A stretch of 64,000 nt of DNA from Algivirga pacifica (GCF_039543525.1 NZ_BAABJX010000015.1:1-64000); one strand, 5' to 3'. Numbered from the stretch's first letter, positions 16,419 through 25,590 are shown. The notes: generated from the letters alone by a model not told the origin. Program-made: numbers and translations.

Positions 16419-19400
16419 ATGCCCTTTAGAGCAACTGTAACGCATCTATTTTTACTGCTACTATTTTTTTATTTTTCAAATGAGATTTATGCTCAGGAGA
16501 AAGAGCTGTCGTTTCGTCACTATGGAGTGGAAAAAGGACTGACGCAAAATACGGTGTTTTCGGTATTGCAGGATCAGAAGGGTTATATATGGATAGGAAC
16601 CAGAAATGGATTGAACAGGTATGATACCCACAGGTTTCATCAGTATCGTACCGCAGTAGGAGATTCTACAGCACTGAGAAATAATGCTATTCATGCATTA
16701 GCATCGACGGATGCTGCATTGTGGGTGGGGACTCAACAAGGACTATATACTTATGATTATGGGAAAGATCAACTGAGTTATATTGCCTTTCCACAAGGGA
16801 AATCTTACAAGGTGAATGCATTATTATCCGATACACAGGGACAATTGTGGGTAGGGACTCCAGAGGGATTGTTCCTTTATCACTCCTTGACAGGTAAGTG
16901 GATTTCTGTAGCATCAGGTGAGCAGCAAGCATTTTTGTCTTCAGAAATTACCGCCTTGGGAATGTCTGCCCATCAGCAGGCATTATGGGTAGCAGGTCCA
17001 GAGGGGATAGGTGTATTGAATCTGGGAAATCAATCGTACGCCTTACAAAAGTTGTCTTTGAGAAAAGGAAAACAGGCGGTTGAGCTCTCCAAAGCAATCT
17101 CTTCCATTTACGTGATCAATGAGGATGCGATTTGGATTACTAGCAGAGGGGAAGGCGTACTCAAGATGACTGCAAAAGGAGAAATCATACAGCAGTTGAG
17201 TATGGAGCGACAGACTTTATTGCATGATGATGTGCGTGCTTTGGAGCAGGATGAACAAGGCAGGTTGTGGATAGGAACATTCAAGGGGATTACGGTCTAT
17301 GACCCAACGACCGAAGAGACGTTTCATATACAGCATGACCCGGATGATGAGAACAGTTTATCCGGCAATTCTATCTATTCCCTTTACCGTGATCAAAAAG
17401 GGTCGATGTGGGTAGGTACCTACCATCAGGGGATCAATTTTATGGATGAAAGCAATCGTAATTTTCAACATTATACCTGTTCCCGTTTGAGAAATAGTGT
17501 GAGTCATTGGGTAGTGAGTGCTTTGGAGGAAGATCCACAAGGAAGCCTCTGGGTAGGTACAGAGGGGGGAGGATTAAACTATTTTGACCGCAAGACAAAG
17601 CAATTTACGCACTGGAAGAAAAGTGATACCCCTTATGGGTTGAGTGCCGATAATGTAAAGGGATTATTACTGGATCAGGAAGGGGATTTATGGATAGGAA
17701 CTTATAAAGGAGGATTGAATATCAAGCAATCGACTACGGGAAAATTCTTAAATCATAAAAATAGTACACAACCGATTTTTTCCTTCCCCCACGTTTATGC
17801 TTTTGAGGAAGATAAACGACAGCAACAAGTATGGGTAGGCACATATGGACAGGGTGTTTTTCAGGTAGATAAGCATACGCTGGAAATCTTGAAACAATGG
17901 GTGCCTGATGCATCCAATACATTGCCATCGGATGAGATTCGTGCGCTTTTACAAGATGAAAAAGGTCGTTTATGGATTGGTTCAGAAAAGGGTTTGTCGG
18001 TCAAGGCCGGTGCTACATGGGTAAGTTTTGCAGGGGAGATTCAAACGGCAGTGTATTGTTTGTTTGAGGATCAGCAGCATAGAGTGTGGGTAGGAACTTA
18101 TGGGGAAGGGCTATTTTGTTTCGATCAAAACTTTAAAAAGCTATATCATTTTCATGAAGAAAATGGGCTGCAGGGTGGACGTGTGATGGGCATTATGCCA
18201 GGAGAAAAGGGACTTTGGCTTACCACTAACAAAGGGTTGAGTATACTGGAGGAGACTTCAGGAACCTTCAAGGATTACGGGGTGGCAGAAGGACTATTGG
18301 GAGAAACCATGGGGTATAATTCCTATTTGAGAACCAAGGATGGAGAACTGTTCTTTGGTGGAGGATGGGGCTTGACTTCTTTTGATCCAAAGACGATGGC
18401 CCATAATGATTTCTCACCACCAGTAGTCTTTACGGATTTTAGGCTATTCAATAAATCGTTGCAGGTAGATGAAGAGGGACTTTTGAAGCAGCATATTTCG
18501 GAAACACATGAAGTCGTTTTGGATTACGATCAAAATGTTATTGCGGTAGAGTTTGCCGCCTTGAACTATGTACAGCCTGAGAAAAACCAGTATGCATTTA
18601 AGTTGGAAGGGTTTGAGGAAGATTGGGTGTATACCAATACGCCTATAGCCACCTACACCAACCTAGATCCGGGAGTATATCACTTGATGGTGAAGGCTTC
18701 CAATAACGATAACCTTTGGAATAAGCGTCCTTTGGAACTTCGCATAGAAGTACTTCCGCCACTTTGGAAACGTTGGTGGGCATTCCTGATATATGGCGCA
18801 ATCATCTTATTGGCACTGTACTTACTGGCTAAGTTGGTTCGTACACGTACACATTTGATACATGATTTGCATATGGAGCATATGGAAATGGAAAAAAGGG
18901 ATGAGTTGTATCAGGCCAAGATGCAGTTTTTCACCAATATATCACATGAAATACGTACTCCTCTAACCATGATTACGGCACCATTGGAACAAGCCTTGAG
19001 AATGGCCCAGAGGGATCAGCCTCTTTTGGAGAAATTGACACTGGTGAACAAGCATACGGAACGCTTACTGCAATTGATCAACCAATTGTTGGATTTCCGC
19101 AAACAGGAAACCGGACATATGAAACTGAGAAGGGGGGTAGGGAACTTTGTTCGTTTTGTGGAAGAAATTACCATTACGTTTAGGGAGCAGGCTTTGCTAA
19201 AGGAGGTCAACTTATCCTTTGAAACGGAGGCTACAGAAATGCCTTTGATTTATGATAGAGGTCAAATGGAGAAAGTGTTGTATAACTTACTTTCAAATGC
19301 GCTGAAATACACCTCGAAACATGGACAGATCAAGGTCGCTCTCCAAACCAAAGAGGCCTCTGATACTTTCCCACAGGGAGCGCTTGTGCTGAGGATACAA

Positions 19401-20522
19401 GACAATGGTATAGGAATTCCAGAAGACTATTTATCTGATATCTTTGATCGTTATTATCGAATTGGTGAAAGTATGCAGGTGAATGGAACAGGGATTGGGT
19501 TGGCCTTGGCCAAGGGTATTGTGGAGTTGCATGGAGGAATGATTGAGGCAGAAAGTACGATGAAAACGGAAGGACAAGAAGGATGTACGACCTTTACCAT
19601 TCAGTTGCCTTTGGGAGAGGAACATATTTCAGAAGAGGAGTTACTGGATACTTTTGATGAGCCTTCTACCTCATGGAGTAGATTCTTGGTGGAGAAAGAA
19701 AATAGTATTGAAGAAGATATCCTTTCTGATAGAGTAGTTACTGCAGAAAAGCATCATACGATTCTTTTGGTGGAGGATAATCAAGAAATTCGTCGCTATA
19801 TGTCGACACTCCTTCAAGAAACGTATCATGTGTTGCAAGCTCCTAATGGACAAGTTGGCTGGGAGTTGGCACAGCGACATCTGCCTGATTTGGTAATCAG
19901 TGACGTAATGATGCCTGTGATGGACGGTATTCACCTTTGCAAGATGATCAAAACTACGGTAGACACCAGCCATATTCCAGTGATTTTACTGACGGCTCGA
20001 ACTGGGCTGGTCCATCAGTTGACCGGATTGGAAACAGGGGCTGATGACTATATTACCAAGCCTTTTGAGGTGAAGATATTATTGGCCAGAGTGAATAATA
20101 TGATTGCCTCCAGAGCGATTCTCAGGGATAAGTTTTCAACCCAGCCTTATCAGGTAGCCGAAAACTTCGCCAAAAGCTCGGCGGATAAAGTATTTATGGA
20201 AAAAGTGATGAAAGTACTGGAAGAGTATATGGCTGACCCTGATTTCAATGTGGCGCGACTAGTCGAAGAAATGGGAATGAGTAAGCCTGTTCTTTACAGA
20301 AAGATCAAAGCATTGACGGACTTATCCATTATCGATTTTATGAAGTCCATACGGTTAAAGAAAGCGGCTTACCTATTGCAGCATACCGACAAGCAAATTG
20401 CAGAAATAGCCTATGAAGTAGGGTATTCTGATCCTAAGTATTTCACAAAATCATTTAAGCAAGCTTACGATACTCCTCCATCAGAGTACCGTAAGGCTGA
20501 CCTCGTAGAGACGCCTTACTAA
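16419..20522 (+). CDS. Hybrid two-component system sensor/regulator (HTCS)
   Basis: A 1367-residue single-chain sensor and transcription factor of the Bacteroidota polysaccharide-locus type. It has a signal peptide (1-25), two seven-bladed reg_prop propellers (~26-690; many GLWVGT/RLWIGT blade motifs) and a Y_Y_Y domain (~714-780), which form the periplasmic oligosaccharide sensor. One transmembrane helix follows (~784-806). The cytoplasmic part has HisKA with His843 in NISHEIRTPLT, HATPase with NALKYTSKHG and GTGIGLALA, a receiver domain with Asp1162 in VISDVMMPVMDG, and a C-terminal AraC-type HTH (~1260-1360). It probably binds a breakdown product of the locus substrate and activates susCD and the secreted enzymes, complementing the LacI-type control of the intracellular uronate genes. 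All catalytic motifs are present. Confidence 0.95.
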   Translation: MPFRATVTHLFLLLLFFYFSNEIYAQEKELSFRHYGVEKGLTQNTVFSVLQDQKGYIWIGTRNGLNRYDTHRFHQYRTAVGDSTALRNNAIHALASTDAALWVGTQQGLYTYDYGKDQLSYIAFPQGKSYKVNALLSDTQGQLWVGTPEGLFLYHSLTGKWISVASGEQQAFLSSEITALGMSAHQQALWVAGPEGIGVLNLGNQSYALQKLSLRKGKQAVELSKAISSIYVINEDAIWITSRGEGVLKMTAKGEIIQQLSMERQTLLHDDVRALEQDEQGRLWIGTFKGITVYDPTTEETFHIQHDPDDENSLSGNSIYSLYRDQKGSMWVGTYHQGINFMDESNRNFQHYTCSRLRNSVSHWVVSALEEDPQGSLWVGTEGGGLNYFDRKTKQFTHWKKSDTPYGLSADNVKGLLLDQEGDLWIGTYKGGLNIKQSTTGKFLNHKNSTQPIFSFPHVYAFEEDKRQQQVWVGTYGQGVFQVDKHTLEILKQWVPDASNTLPSDEIRALLQDEKGRLWIGSEKGLSVKAGATWVSFAGEIQTAVYCLFEDQQHRVWVGTYGEGLFCFDQNFKKLYHFHEENGLQGGRVMGIMPGEKGLWLTTNKGLSILEETSGTFKDYGVAEGLLGETMGYNSYLRTKDGELFFGGGWGLTSFDPKTMAHNDFSPPVVFTDFRLFNKSLQVDEEGLLKQHISETHEVVLDYDQNVIAVEFAALNYVQPEKNQYAFKLEGFEEDWVYTNTPIATYTNLDPGVYHLMVKASNNDNLWNKRPLELRIEVLPPLWKRWWAFLIYGAIILLALYLLAKLVRTRTHLIHDLHMEHMEMEKRDELYQAKMQFFTNISHEIRTPLTMITAPLEQALRMAQRDQPLLEKLTLVNKHTERLLQLINQLLDFRKQETGHMKLRRGVGNFVRFVEEITITFREQALLKEVNLSFETEATEMPLIYDRGQMEKVLYNLLSNALKYTSKHGQIKVALQTKEASDTFPQGALVLRIQDNGIGIPEDYLSDIFDRYYRIGESMQVNGTGIGLALAKGIVELHGGMIEAESTMKTEGQEGCTTFTIQLPLGEEHISEEELLDTFDEPSTSWSRFLVEKENSIEEDILSDRVVTAEKHHTILLVEDNQEIRRYMSTLLQETYHVLQAPNGQVGWELAQRHLPDLVISDVMMPVMDGIHLCKMIKTTVDTSHIPVILLTARTGLVHQLTGLETGADDYITKPFEVKILLARVNNMIASRAILRDKFSTQPYQVAENFAKSSADKVFMEKVMKVLEEYMADPDFNVARLVEEMGMSKPVLYRKIKALTDLSIIDFMKSIRLKKAAYLLQHTDKQIAEIAYEVGYSDPKYFTKSFKQAYDTPPSEYRKADLVETPY

Positions 20523-20551
20523 GGCGCCTGAATAGGTTGAACATCATATGC

Positions 20552-20721
20552 CTAGTGGTCTAAACACTAAGTGTTCTGATAGAAATAAAGGTACTACTTC
20601 CAAATGGATAAAGGAGGAAGGAAGAAGGATAAAGGATTACCGTCCATAGGTTCCTATTCCTTTATTCTTCTTCCTTAAACCCCTTAAAAGTAGCTCTTAA
20701 CTATAAGTTTACTTGGCGTTA
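20552..20721. repeat. Polypurine/polypyrimidine repeat element, copy 2
   Basis: It starts CTAGTGGTCTAAACACTAA like copy 1 at 10026 and shares the block from TTCTGATAGAAATAAA through the purine tract to a pyrimidine tract and AAAAGTAGC. The distal end has lost the CCACTAG terminus. It lies between the HTCS regulator and the uxuB operator. Confidence 0.75.
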
Positions 20722-20751
20722 ACTTGGTATTTATTATTTAGTAATTATAGT

Positions 20752-20769
20752 AATGCAATCGATTGTATT
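20752..20769. promoter_or_regulatory. Predicted LacI-family operator upstream of uxuB
   Basis: The 18 bases AATGCAATCGATTGTATT are identical to the site upstream of uxaC at 1041-1058, although the two loci are 19.7 kb apart. The core CAATCGATTG spans 20756-20765, just 20 bp before the uxuB start codon, a position expected for repression. Confidence 0.8.
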
Positions 20770-20785
20770 TTAAAAGATAAATAAG

Positions 20786-21613
20786 ATGAAGAATAAGAAA
20801 GTATTTGTAGTCACGGGAGGAAGCGGTGTGCTAGGGATGGAAATATGTCGACACCTTTGTAAACAGGGACATGATGTGGCCCTGCTGTCAAAAGATGAAG
20901 AGAAATTAAAAGAAGCAGTAGTACAGCTAAAAGAAATAACCAATGGCAAGGTGATGGGCGTCACCGCAAATGTCTTGGACAAATATAGCCTACTGCAGGC
21001 CAAAGCGCTTATTGATGAAGAACTAGGAAGCTGTGAGGTATTGATCAATGCGGCAGGAGGAAACCATCCTGATGGTACCGCAGCGACTCCTTACTTACAG
21101 GAAGAAGACTTGGATAGTGAGGTCAAGACTTTTTATGATATGACGACCGAAGGCCTTCGCTTTGTCTCAGACCTTAATTTTCTGGGGACGTTGCTTCCCG
21201 TACAGGTTTTTACCAAGGACATGATAGGCGTGGAGGGATGCTCTGTATTGAATGTGTCTTCTATGAGTGCCTTTTCTCCACTCACGAAGATACCAGCATA
21301 CAGTGCCGCCAAGGCAAGTATCAACAACTTCACGCAGTGGTTGGCTGTGTATCTTTCCAGGGTGAATATACGAGTGAATGCGATTGCTCCGGGCTTCTTC
21401 CTGACAGATCAAAATAGGACGTTACTTACCAATCAGGAAGGCGGGCTAACTGATCGTGGAGAACAGATTATAGCCCATACCCCTATGCAGCGTTTTGGTC
21501 GTCCGGAAGATCTGATCGGAGTAGTGGATTGGTTATGCGGTGATCAGGCAGCCTTTGTGACAGGAGTGGTGGTTCCCGTGGATGGAGGGTTTAGTGCTTA
21601 TAGTGGCGTTTAA
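20786..21613 (+). CDS. uxuB: D-mannonate oxidoreductase (fructuronate reductase), SDR type
   Basis: A 275-residue short-chain dehydrogenase/reductase. The nucleotide-binding motif TGGSGVLG (residues 11-18), the INAAGGNHPDG segment, the catalytic YSAAK with its upstream serine (SSMSAFSPLTKIPAYSAAK) and the C-terminal PVDGGFSAYSGV ending are all present. The INAAGGN and SSMSAF signatures, the ~275 length and the uxuA gene 37 bp downstream favour the SDR-type D-mannonate oxidoreductase found beside uxuA in Bacteroidota over KduD. It reduces D-fructuronate to D-mannonate with NAD(P)H. The predicted LacI operator lies directly upstream. KduD is the main alternative and cannot be fully excluded without phylogeny. 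Confidence 0.88.
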   Translation: MKNKKVFVVTGGSGVLGMEICRHLCKQGHDVALLSKDEEKLKEAVVQLKEITNGKVMGVTANVLDKYSLLQAKALIDEELGSCEVLINAAGGNHPDGTAATPYLQEEDLDSEVKTFYDMTTEGLRFVSDLNFLGTLLPVQVFTKDMIGVEGCSVLNVSSMSAFSPLTKIPAYSAAKASINNFTQWLAVYLSRVNIRVNAIAPGFFLTDQNRTLLTNQEGGLTDRGEQIIAHTPMQRFGRPEDLIGVVDWLCGDQAAFVTGVVVPVDGGFSAYSGV

Positions 21614-21650
21614 TTGAAGCTTAATATTTACCCAAAAAAATATAAAAACA

Positions 21651-22853
21651 ATGTTAGAAAAAACATGGAGATGGTATGGTCCCAAGGACTTTGTCACCTT
21701 GGATCAAGTAGCGCAGGCAGGGGCAACAGGTGTCGTTACTGCCCTGCATCACTTACCCAATGGAGTAGTATGGAGTAAAGAAGAAATCATGAACCGTAAG
21801 CAAGAGGTTGAAGCAGCCAATTTACATTGGTCTGTCGTGGAAAGTGTACCGGTACATGAGGAAATCAAGCTTCGAAAAGGAGATTACCAAAATAAAATTG
21901 AGGCGTTCAAGCAAACCCTAAAAAATTTGGGGGAATGTGGTATTGATACCGTGTGCTACAATTTTATGCCGGTACTGGATTGGACTCGTACAGACCTGAA
22001 CTTTGAACTGCCGAACAAGGCAACCGCTTTACGCTTTGACCGTCAGGCATTAGTAGTTTTTGATGTATTTCTATTGCAACGTTCGGGTGCTGAAAAGGAC
22101 TATACACCTGCCTTGATCCAAGAGGCTCAAGAGTATTATGAAAAGATGACCTCTCAAGAGAAGGATTTATTGGTTAATACTATTTTGGCAGGGTTGCCTG
22201 GTGCGGAAGAAAACTATAGCCTAGCTGATTTTAGACTAAAACTGCAGGAGTATGCCGAAGTAACAGAGGAAGTCCTTCGAGCTAATTTGATTGCTTTTTT
22301 GCAAGAGGTAGTACCTGTAGCCCAAGAAGCTGGAGTGAAGCTAGCGATTCACCCGGATGACCCTCCCTTTAGTTTGTTTGGGCTACCTCGTATCGTGAGT
22401 ACAGAAAGCGATTTGGAGCACCTTCTCAGTGCAGTCGATTATGAGGCTAATGGATGGACCTTATGCACAGGTTCTTTAGGAGCCAGAAAAGAAAATGATG
22501 TCTTGCGGATGTTAGAACGCTTCAGCCATCGAATACACTTTGTGCACTTGAGAAATGTCGCAATAGAAGAGGATGGAAGCTTTTATGAGGCGAATCATTT
22601 GGAAGGGCAGGTAAATATGTATGAGGTTATTCAGGCTTTACTGAAAGAGCAGTCGCAGAGGAAAGGAGAGCGCAGTACCCGTATGCCGATGCGCCCCGAC
22701 CACGGGCACCGCATGTTGGATGACTTACATAAAACCGTTAACCCAGGCTATTCGGCCATCGGACGATTAAAAGGGTTAGCAGAGCTTCGAGGGGTAGAAT
22801 TTGCCATCTTGAATAGTATCAAAGAGGAGGTAGCGGATGCTCAGGTAGTCTAG
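21651..22853 (+). CDS. uxuA: D-mannonate dehydratase UxuA
   Basis: A 400-residue xylose-isomerase-like TIM-barrel enzyme that dehydrates D-mannonate to 2-keto-3-deoxy-D-gluconate using a divalent metal. Family features are clear: the N-terminal MLEKTWRWYGPKDFVTLDQV, the WSVVESVPVHEEIK segment, CYNFMPVLDWTRTDL, metal-site region KLAIHPDDPP, and the C-terminal MRPDHGHRMLDD loop. Length is normal. It is co-transcribed with uxuB 37 bp upstream and finishes the glucuronate branch begun by UxaC. KDG kinase and KDPG aldolase are not encoded in the window. Confidence 0.96.
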   Translation: MLEKTWRWYGPKDFVTLDQVAQAGATGVVTALHHLPNGVVWSKEEIMNRKQEVEAANLHWSVVESVPVHEEIKLRKGDYQNKIEAFKQTLKNLGECGIDTVCYNFMPVLDWTRTDLNFELPNKATALRFDRQALVVFDVFLLQRSGAEKDYTPALIQEAQEYYEKMTSQEKDLLVNTILAGLPGAEENYSLADFRLKLQEYAEVTEEVLRANLIAFLQEVVPVAQEAGVKLAIHPDDPPFSLFGLPRIVSTESDLEHLLSAVDYEANGWTLCTGSLGARKENDVLRMLERFSHRIHFVHLRNVAIEEDGSFYEANHLEGQVNMYEVIQALLKEQSQRKGERSTRMPMRPDHGHRMLDDLHKTVNPGYSAIGRLKGLAELRGVEFAILNSIKEEVADAQVV

Positions 22854-22854
22854 T

Positions 22855-22881
22855 TGGTTTATCGGTTATGGTTTATCGTTT
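22855..22881. repeat. Short heptamer repeat
   Basis: GTTTATC, GGTTATG, GTTTATC run head-to-tail directly after the uxuA stop. It is the inverse strand of the GATAACC family at 1-66 and 23201-23322. Confidence 0.7.
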
Positions 22882-22945
22882 AAAAAAATGTTGAAAAACT
22901 ACCCGTAGGTTATTGTATGTCGTTTAGGGTTAAAATAACTGAACT

Positions 22946-22999
22946 GGTCCAAGAGTTCAAATTCCGAAGGAGGTACGAGTAAGGAATTGCTCTTGGACC
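22946..22999. other. Hairpin in the uxuA-DUF4861 gap
   Basis: GGTCCAAGAG (22946) pairs perfectly with CTCTTGGACC (ending 22999), with an inner AATTCC/GGAATT pairing and a purine-rich loop. It belongs to the 510-bp region between uxuA and the DUF4861 gene, which otherwise contains heptamer arrays and the 148-bp inverted-repeat element. It could be a terminator-like or structured RNA element; no T-run follows. Confidence 0.5.
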
Positions 23000-23044
23000 A
23001 AGCGGTTTACTACCTTGATCAAGGTTTATAGGTACTGCTTTTGA

Positions 23045-23192
23045 ACTAGTGGACTAAACGTTAAATAACCTGGTAGTTTACTGCTATTTAGCTCTAAGAG
23101 CGTTTCGCCTTGCTCGTGCCTCGCTGGCTACACTGAACTCTTAGAGCAGATGTCTTTTTTGTATAAGGAAACTTAGCATTTAGTCCACTAGT
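23045..23192. mobile_element. 148-bp inverted-repeat element, copy 1
   Basis: The termini are perfect 14-bp inverted repeats, ACTAGTGGACTAAA and TTTAGTCCACTAGT. Inside, GCTCTAAGAG and CTCTTAGAGC form a second hairpin around a conserved loop. A copy of the same length with about ten differences is at 32865-33012. There is no reading frame; a non-autonomous mobile element is the simplest explanation. Confidence 0.8.
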
Positions 23193-23200
23193 GGAGAAAA

Positions 23201-23322
23201 GTTTATCGGTTATAGTTTATCGTTTAGGGTTAAGATAATTTTCTTAACCGATAACCGATAACCGATAACCGATAACCGATAACCGATAACCGATAACCAT
23301 TGCATGGCGCCCGATAACCGAT
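23201..23322. repeat. Inverted heptamer arrays (GTTTATC / GATAACC)
   Basis: A short array on one strand (GTTTATC GGTTATA GTTTATC) is followed by about eight GATAACC copies in the opposite sense, then CATTGCATGGCGCCCGATAA. The two arms are complementary and could extrude as a hairpin. The phrase GCGCCCGATAACCGATC also appears at 39743-39759. Confidence 0.85.
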
Positions 23323-23363
23323 CATTAAAAATTAATCATTGAAAATTAAAAATTAAAACCCCC

Positions 23364-24533
23364 GTGATTAATAGAAAGCACATATACAGATCAGGAATCA
23401 TCCTACTGCTCGGACTCTTCACTTGTAGTCCTGAGCATACGTTGGTTGATCTCTCGTCTATGGAAAAACAAACCTTTGGAGCAGTAGAAGCATATGCTTA
23501 TCAGGATATTATTCCTACAGCGTCCGAAGCCCATAGCATACCGATTTTTACAAATGGAGAAGGAGATACGATTCCTTATCAGCAATCTACAGATCGTTTG
23601 CTGCTTGCTTCCAAGGGAATGAAAAAAGTATACTTGTCGTGGACTGAGAAGTTACCCATATTCCAATCGTCTACTAATATACATTTAGGGAAAATACAGG
23701 GAGATACTACGGTGAGCTTACAGACAGAGAAACGTCCGGAAGCATTGATCAAACCCGTACGTCCCATGTATTATCAGGCAGAAGGGCCCATGTGGGAAAA
23801 CGATGTGATCGCTTTCAGGACCTATTGGGATCAACGGAACGGCTTCGATATTTTTGGAAAGCGCACCTCTTCCATGATTTTGGACCAGGTAGGGAAGGAA
23901 GAAAACTACCACGAGTTACAATCCTGGGGAATGGACATCCTAAAGGTAGGCAACTCCCTGGGAGCTGGGGCAATAGGTATCAAGATAGGCGAAGAGGTCT
24001 TCCGATTGGGAGATACCGCCGAAGAGCAATTCAGGGTATTGCATGAAGGTCCGCTTTATTCCTCCTTTGAGCTGCTTTATAAGGGATGGCAGGTGAAAGA
24101 CCGTACGTATAATGTAAGCAGGGTAATCAGCATCTATAAAGGACTTTCAGGATACATCTCATCCATTACCGTTGATGGGCTACAAGGAGATGAAAGTTTG
24201 GTCACAGGTATGGTGAACCTGCATAACAAAGAATTCTTTCAAAAGACCATCAACGATCAAGAAGTTCTGTATACTTTCGATGCCCAGGCTGAGATGGATA
24301 AGTATTTGGGGATGGCAGTATCGGCACCTGCCACTCAGGTAGTAGCGGTCGGAAACATCGAAGCGCTGACATCCGAAATCTCAGATTCCTGGTATATGGA
24401 ACTACGTTTTCCCAAGGAGCAGCAGCCAATCACCTATACCTTTTGGGCAGACTGGGAATTGCGAGAAGGAGGCGTAAAAGACAAGATTAGTTTTGAGGGG
24501 TTGCTTACCACACAGTTGGAAGAGATGCCTTAA
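23364..24533 (+). CDS. DUF4861-family lipoprotein
   Basis: A 389-residue protein starting with GTG, with lipobox GLFTC (Cys21). Most of the chain matches the DUF4861 pattern: YYQAEGPMWENDVIAFRTYW followed by DQRNGFDIFGKRT and ELQSWGMDILKVGNSLGAGA. The family is uncharacterised to my knowledge but is regularly found in uronate polysaccharide loci. Here it closes the locus downstream of uxuBA, separated by 510 bp of repeats, so it probably has its own promoter. A role in glycan cleavage or binding at the membrane is plausible, not shown. No upstream ATG in frame offers an alternative start. Confidence 0.75.
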   Translation: MINRKHIYRSGIILLLGLFTCSPEHTLVDLSSMEKQTFGAVEAYAYQDIIPTASEAHSIPIFTNGEGDTIPYQQSTDRLLLASKGMKKVYLSWTEKLPIFQSSTNIHLGKIQGDTTVSLQTEKRPEALIKPVRPMYYQAEGPMWENDVIAFRTYWDQRNGFDIFGKRTSSMILDQVGKEENYHELQSWGMDILKVGNSLGAGAIGIKIGEEVFRLGDTAEEQFRVLHEGPLYSSFELLYKGWQVKDRTYNVSRVISIYKGLSGYISSITVDGLQGDESLVTGMVNLHNKEFFQKTINDQEVLYTFDAQAEMDKYLGMAVSAPATQVVAVGNIEALTSEISDSWYMELRFPKEQQPITYTFWADWELREGGVKDKISFEGLLTTQLEEMP

Positions 24534-24547
24534 GATTATTTATGGGG

Positions 24548-24803
24548 TTAATCAAGGTTCAATACATAACCGTCAGACTGCTAAATGACTTTGTTGAATC
24601 GTTGAATTTCAATACTTCGTATTGAGTTGAATTGAGCTTCGCTCGTTGATTTGAGTTGAACTGTTGATTGATTGTTATGTATCTTCATACAACAGTTTAA
24701 CTCAAATCAACTCACCAAGGGTGAAATTCAACGAGCGAAGCTCAATTCAACGATTCAACAAAGCCAGCTTGTAGTCTGACGGTTATTTCTTTAACCTTGA
24801 GTA
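24548..24803. repeat. 256-bp nested palindrome with AAGGTT outer arms
   Basis: Outer arms AAGGTTCAATA...TAACCGTCAGACT and AGTCTGACGGTTA...TTTAACCTT are inverted. Between them, GTTGAAT-linked mini-hairpins (ATACTTCGTAT, GAGCTTCGCTC) are mirrored by GAGCGAAGCTC and CTCAA-type linkers. The outer arms match those of 41671-41902 and 53687-53909. It fills the gap between the DUF4861 gene and the convergent yjjX. Confidence 0.85.
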
Positions 24804-24808
24804 ATCGT

Positions 24809-25342
24809 TTAAAAATAAAGTTGAGGATTGATAAATGGAATCAATGCCAACAAAACCGCCTGCTCATAATACTCCGTTCGTCCCAATATGCCTGCGGTCA
24901 AACTGCCTACAGCACCTCCTTTTTGCTTGGAGTTTAGTTCTCCGAATACCTTGTCATTGGCGTGCCCTAGTTCTACTCCCTGATAGATAAGCTCCGTGAC
25001 TTTTGGAGGAAGATAAAAGTTGGCCGTTCGTGCCTGACTGCTACGGCCATGTCGATCCAGAATATACACCCAGGCAAAAGCACTCATCCCTTGGGGAGTC
25101 GCTTGAATACCTCCTTCTATACCCACAAAATAATCTCCTTCGGAGGCTGTTTCTTGTGCCCCTTTTGCTCGGTTGATAGCTCCGGTTAGTGTTTCTTCTT
25201 CACTCATCGGTTGGTCAGAGACCCCCGAAGGAATGGATAACCCTTCTGCTTCAAATACTTCTTCACTAAAAGCTTTTTGGAAAGTAGATAAACTTGCATT
25301 GACCTTGACCGGATTAAGGGAGGCGATAACAATTTTTTTCAT
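24809..25342 (-). CDS. yjjX: Inosine/xanthosine triphosphatase (YjjX family)
   Basis: A 177-residue cytosolic NTPase of the YjjX/Maf-like fold, starting MKKIVIASLNPVKVNA. Known members hydrolyse the damaged nucleotides ITP and XTP. Visible family features are the substrate loop SLNPVK, the EGLSIPSGVSDQPMSEEET region with its conserved acidic patch, the core VGIEGGI and the KGGAVGSLTAGILGRTEYYE segment. I chose the start at 25342 because the in-frame extension to 25375 adds 11 non-conserved residues. It is convergent with the uronate locus and divergent from the caspase-domain gene, so it is transcribed alone. Confidence 0.9.
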   Translation of the reverse strand: MKKIVIASLNPVKVNASLSTFQKAFSEEVFEAEGLSIPSGVSDQPMSEEETLTGAINRAKGAQETASEGDYFVGIEGGIQATPQGMSAFAWVYILDRHGRSSQARTANFYLPPKVTELIYQGVELGHANDKVFGELNSKQKGGAVGSLTAGILGRTEYYEQAVLLALIPFINPQLYF

Positions 25343-25590
25343 GTGAACGTCTAAAAATAAAAGTTGATCAAACAAGCCCTAAGTTAAGCAGTAGTTTTGA
25401 CTTTCTAATTCTCATACCTCCACTTCGTTGCTGTATTCAAAGAATCAAAGTGTATATGTAAGAAATAAGATAAGCGCTTAATGTTGCTTTTTCTAGAATA
25501 GAATAGGATTTTCATGGTAAATGATTTTACCTTTAAGTACTTGAATGCTGCAAGTGCTAAAACGAACAATTATTATCAAATACTATTCTC

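Noticed and set aside
20786..21613. KduD (2-deoxy-D-gluconate 3-dehydrogenase) as the identity of the SDR
   Set aside because: Length (275 versus about 250), the INAAGGN and SSMSAF signatures and the adjacent uxuA favour D-mannonate oxidoreductase.
23201..23322. CRISPR array
   Set aside because: The units are 7 bp without spacers. No cas genes are present and no 20-40 bp repeat with unique spacers occurs in the window.
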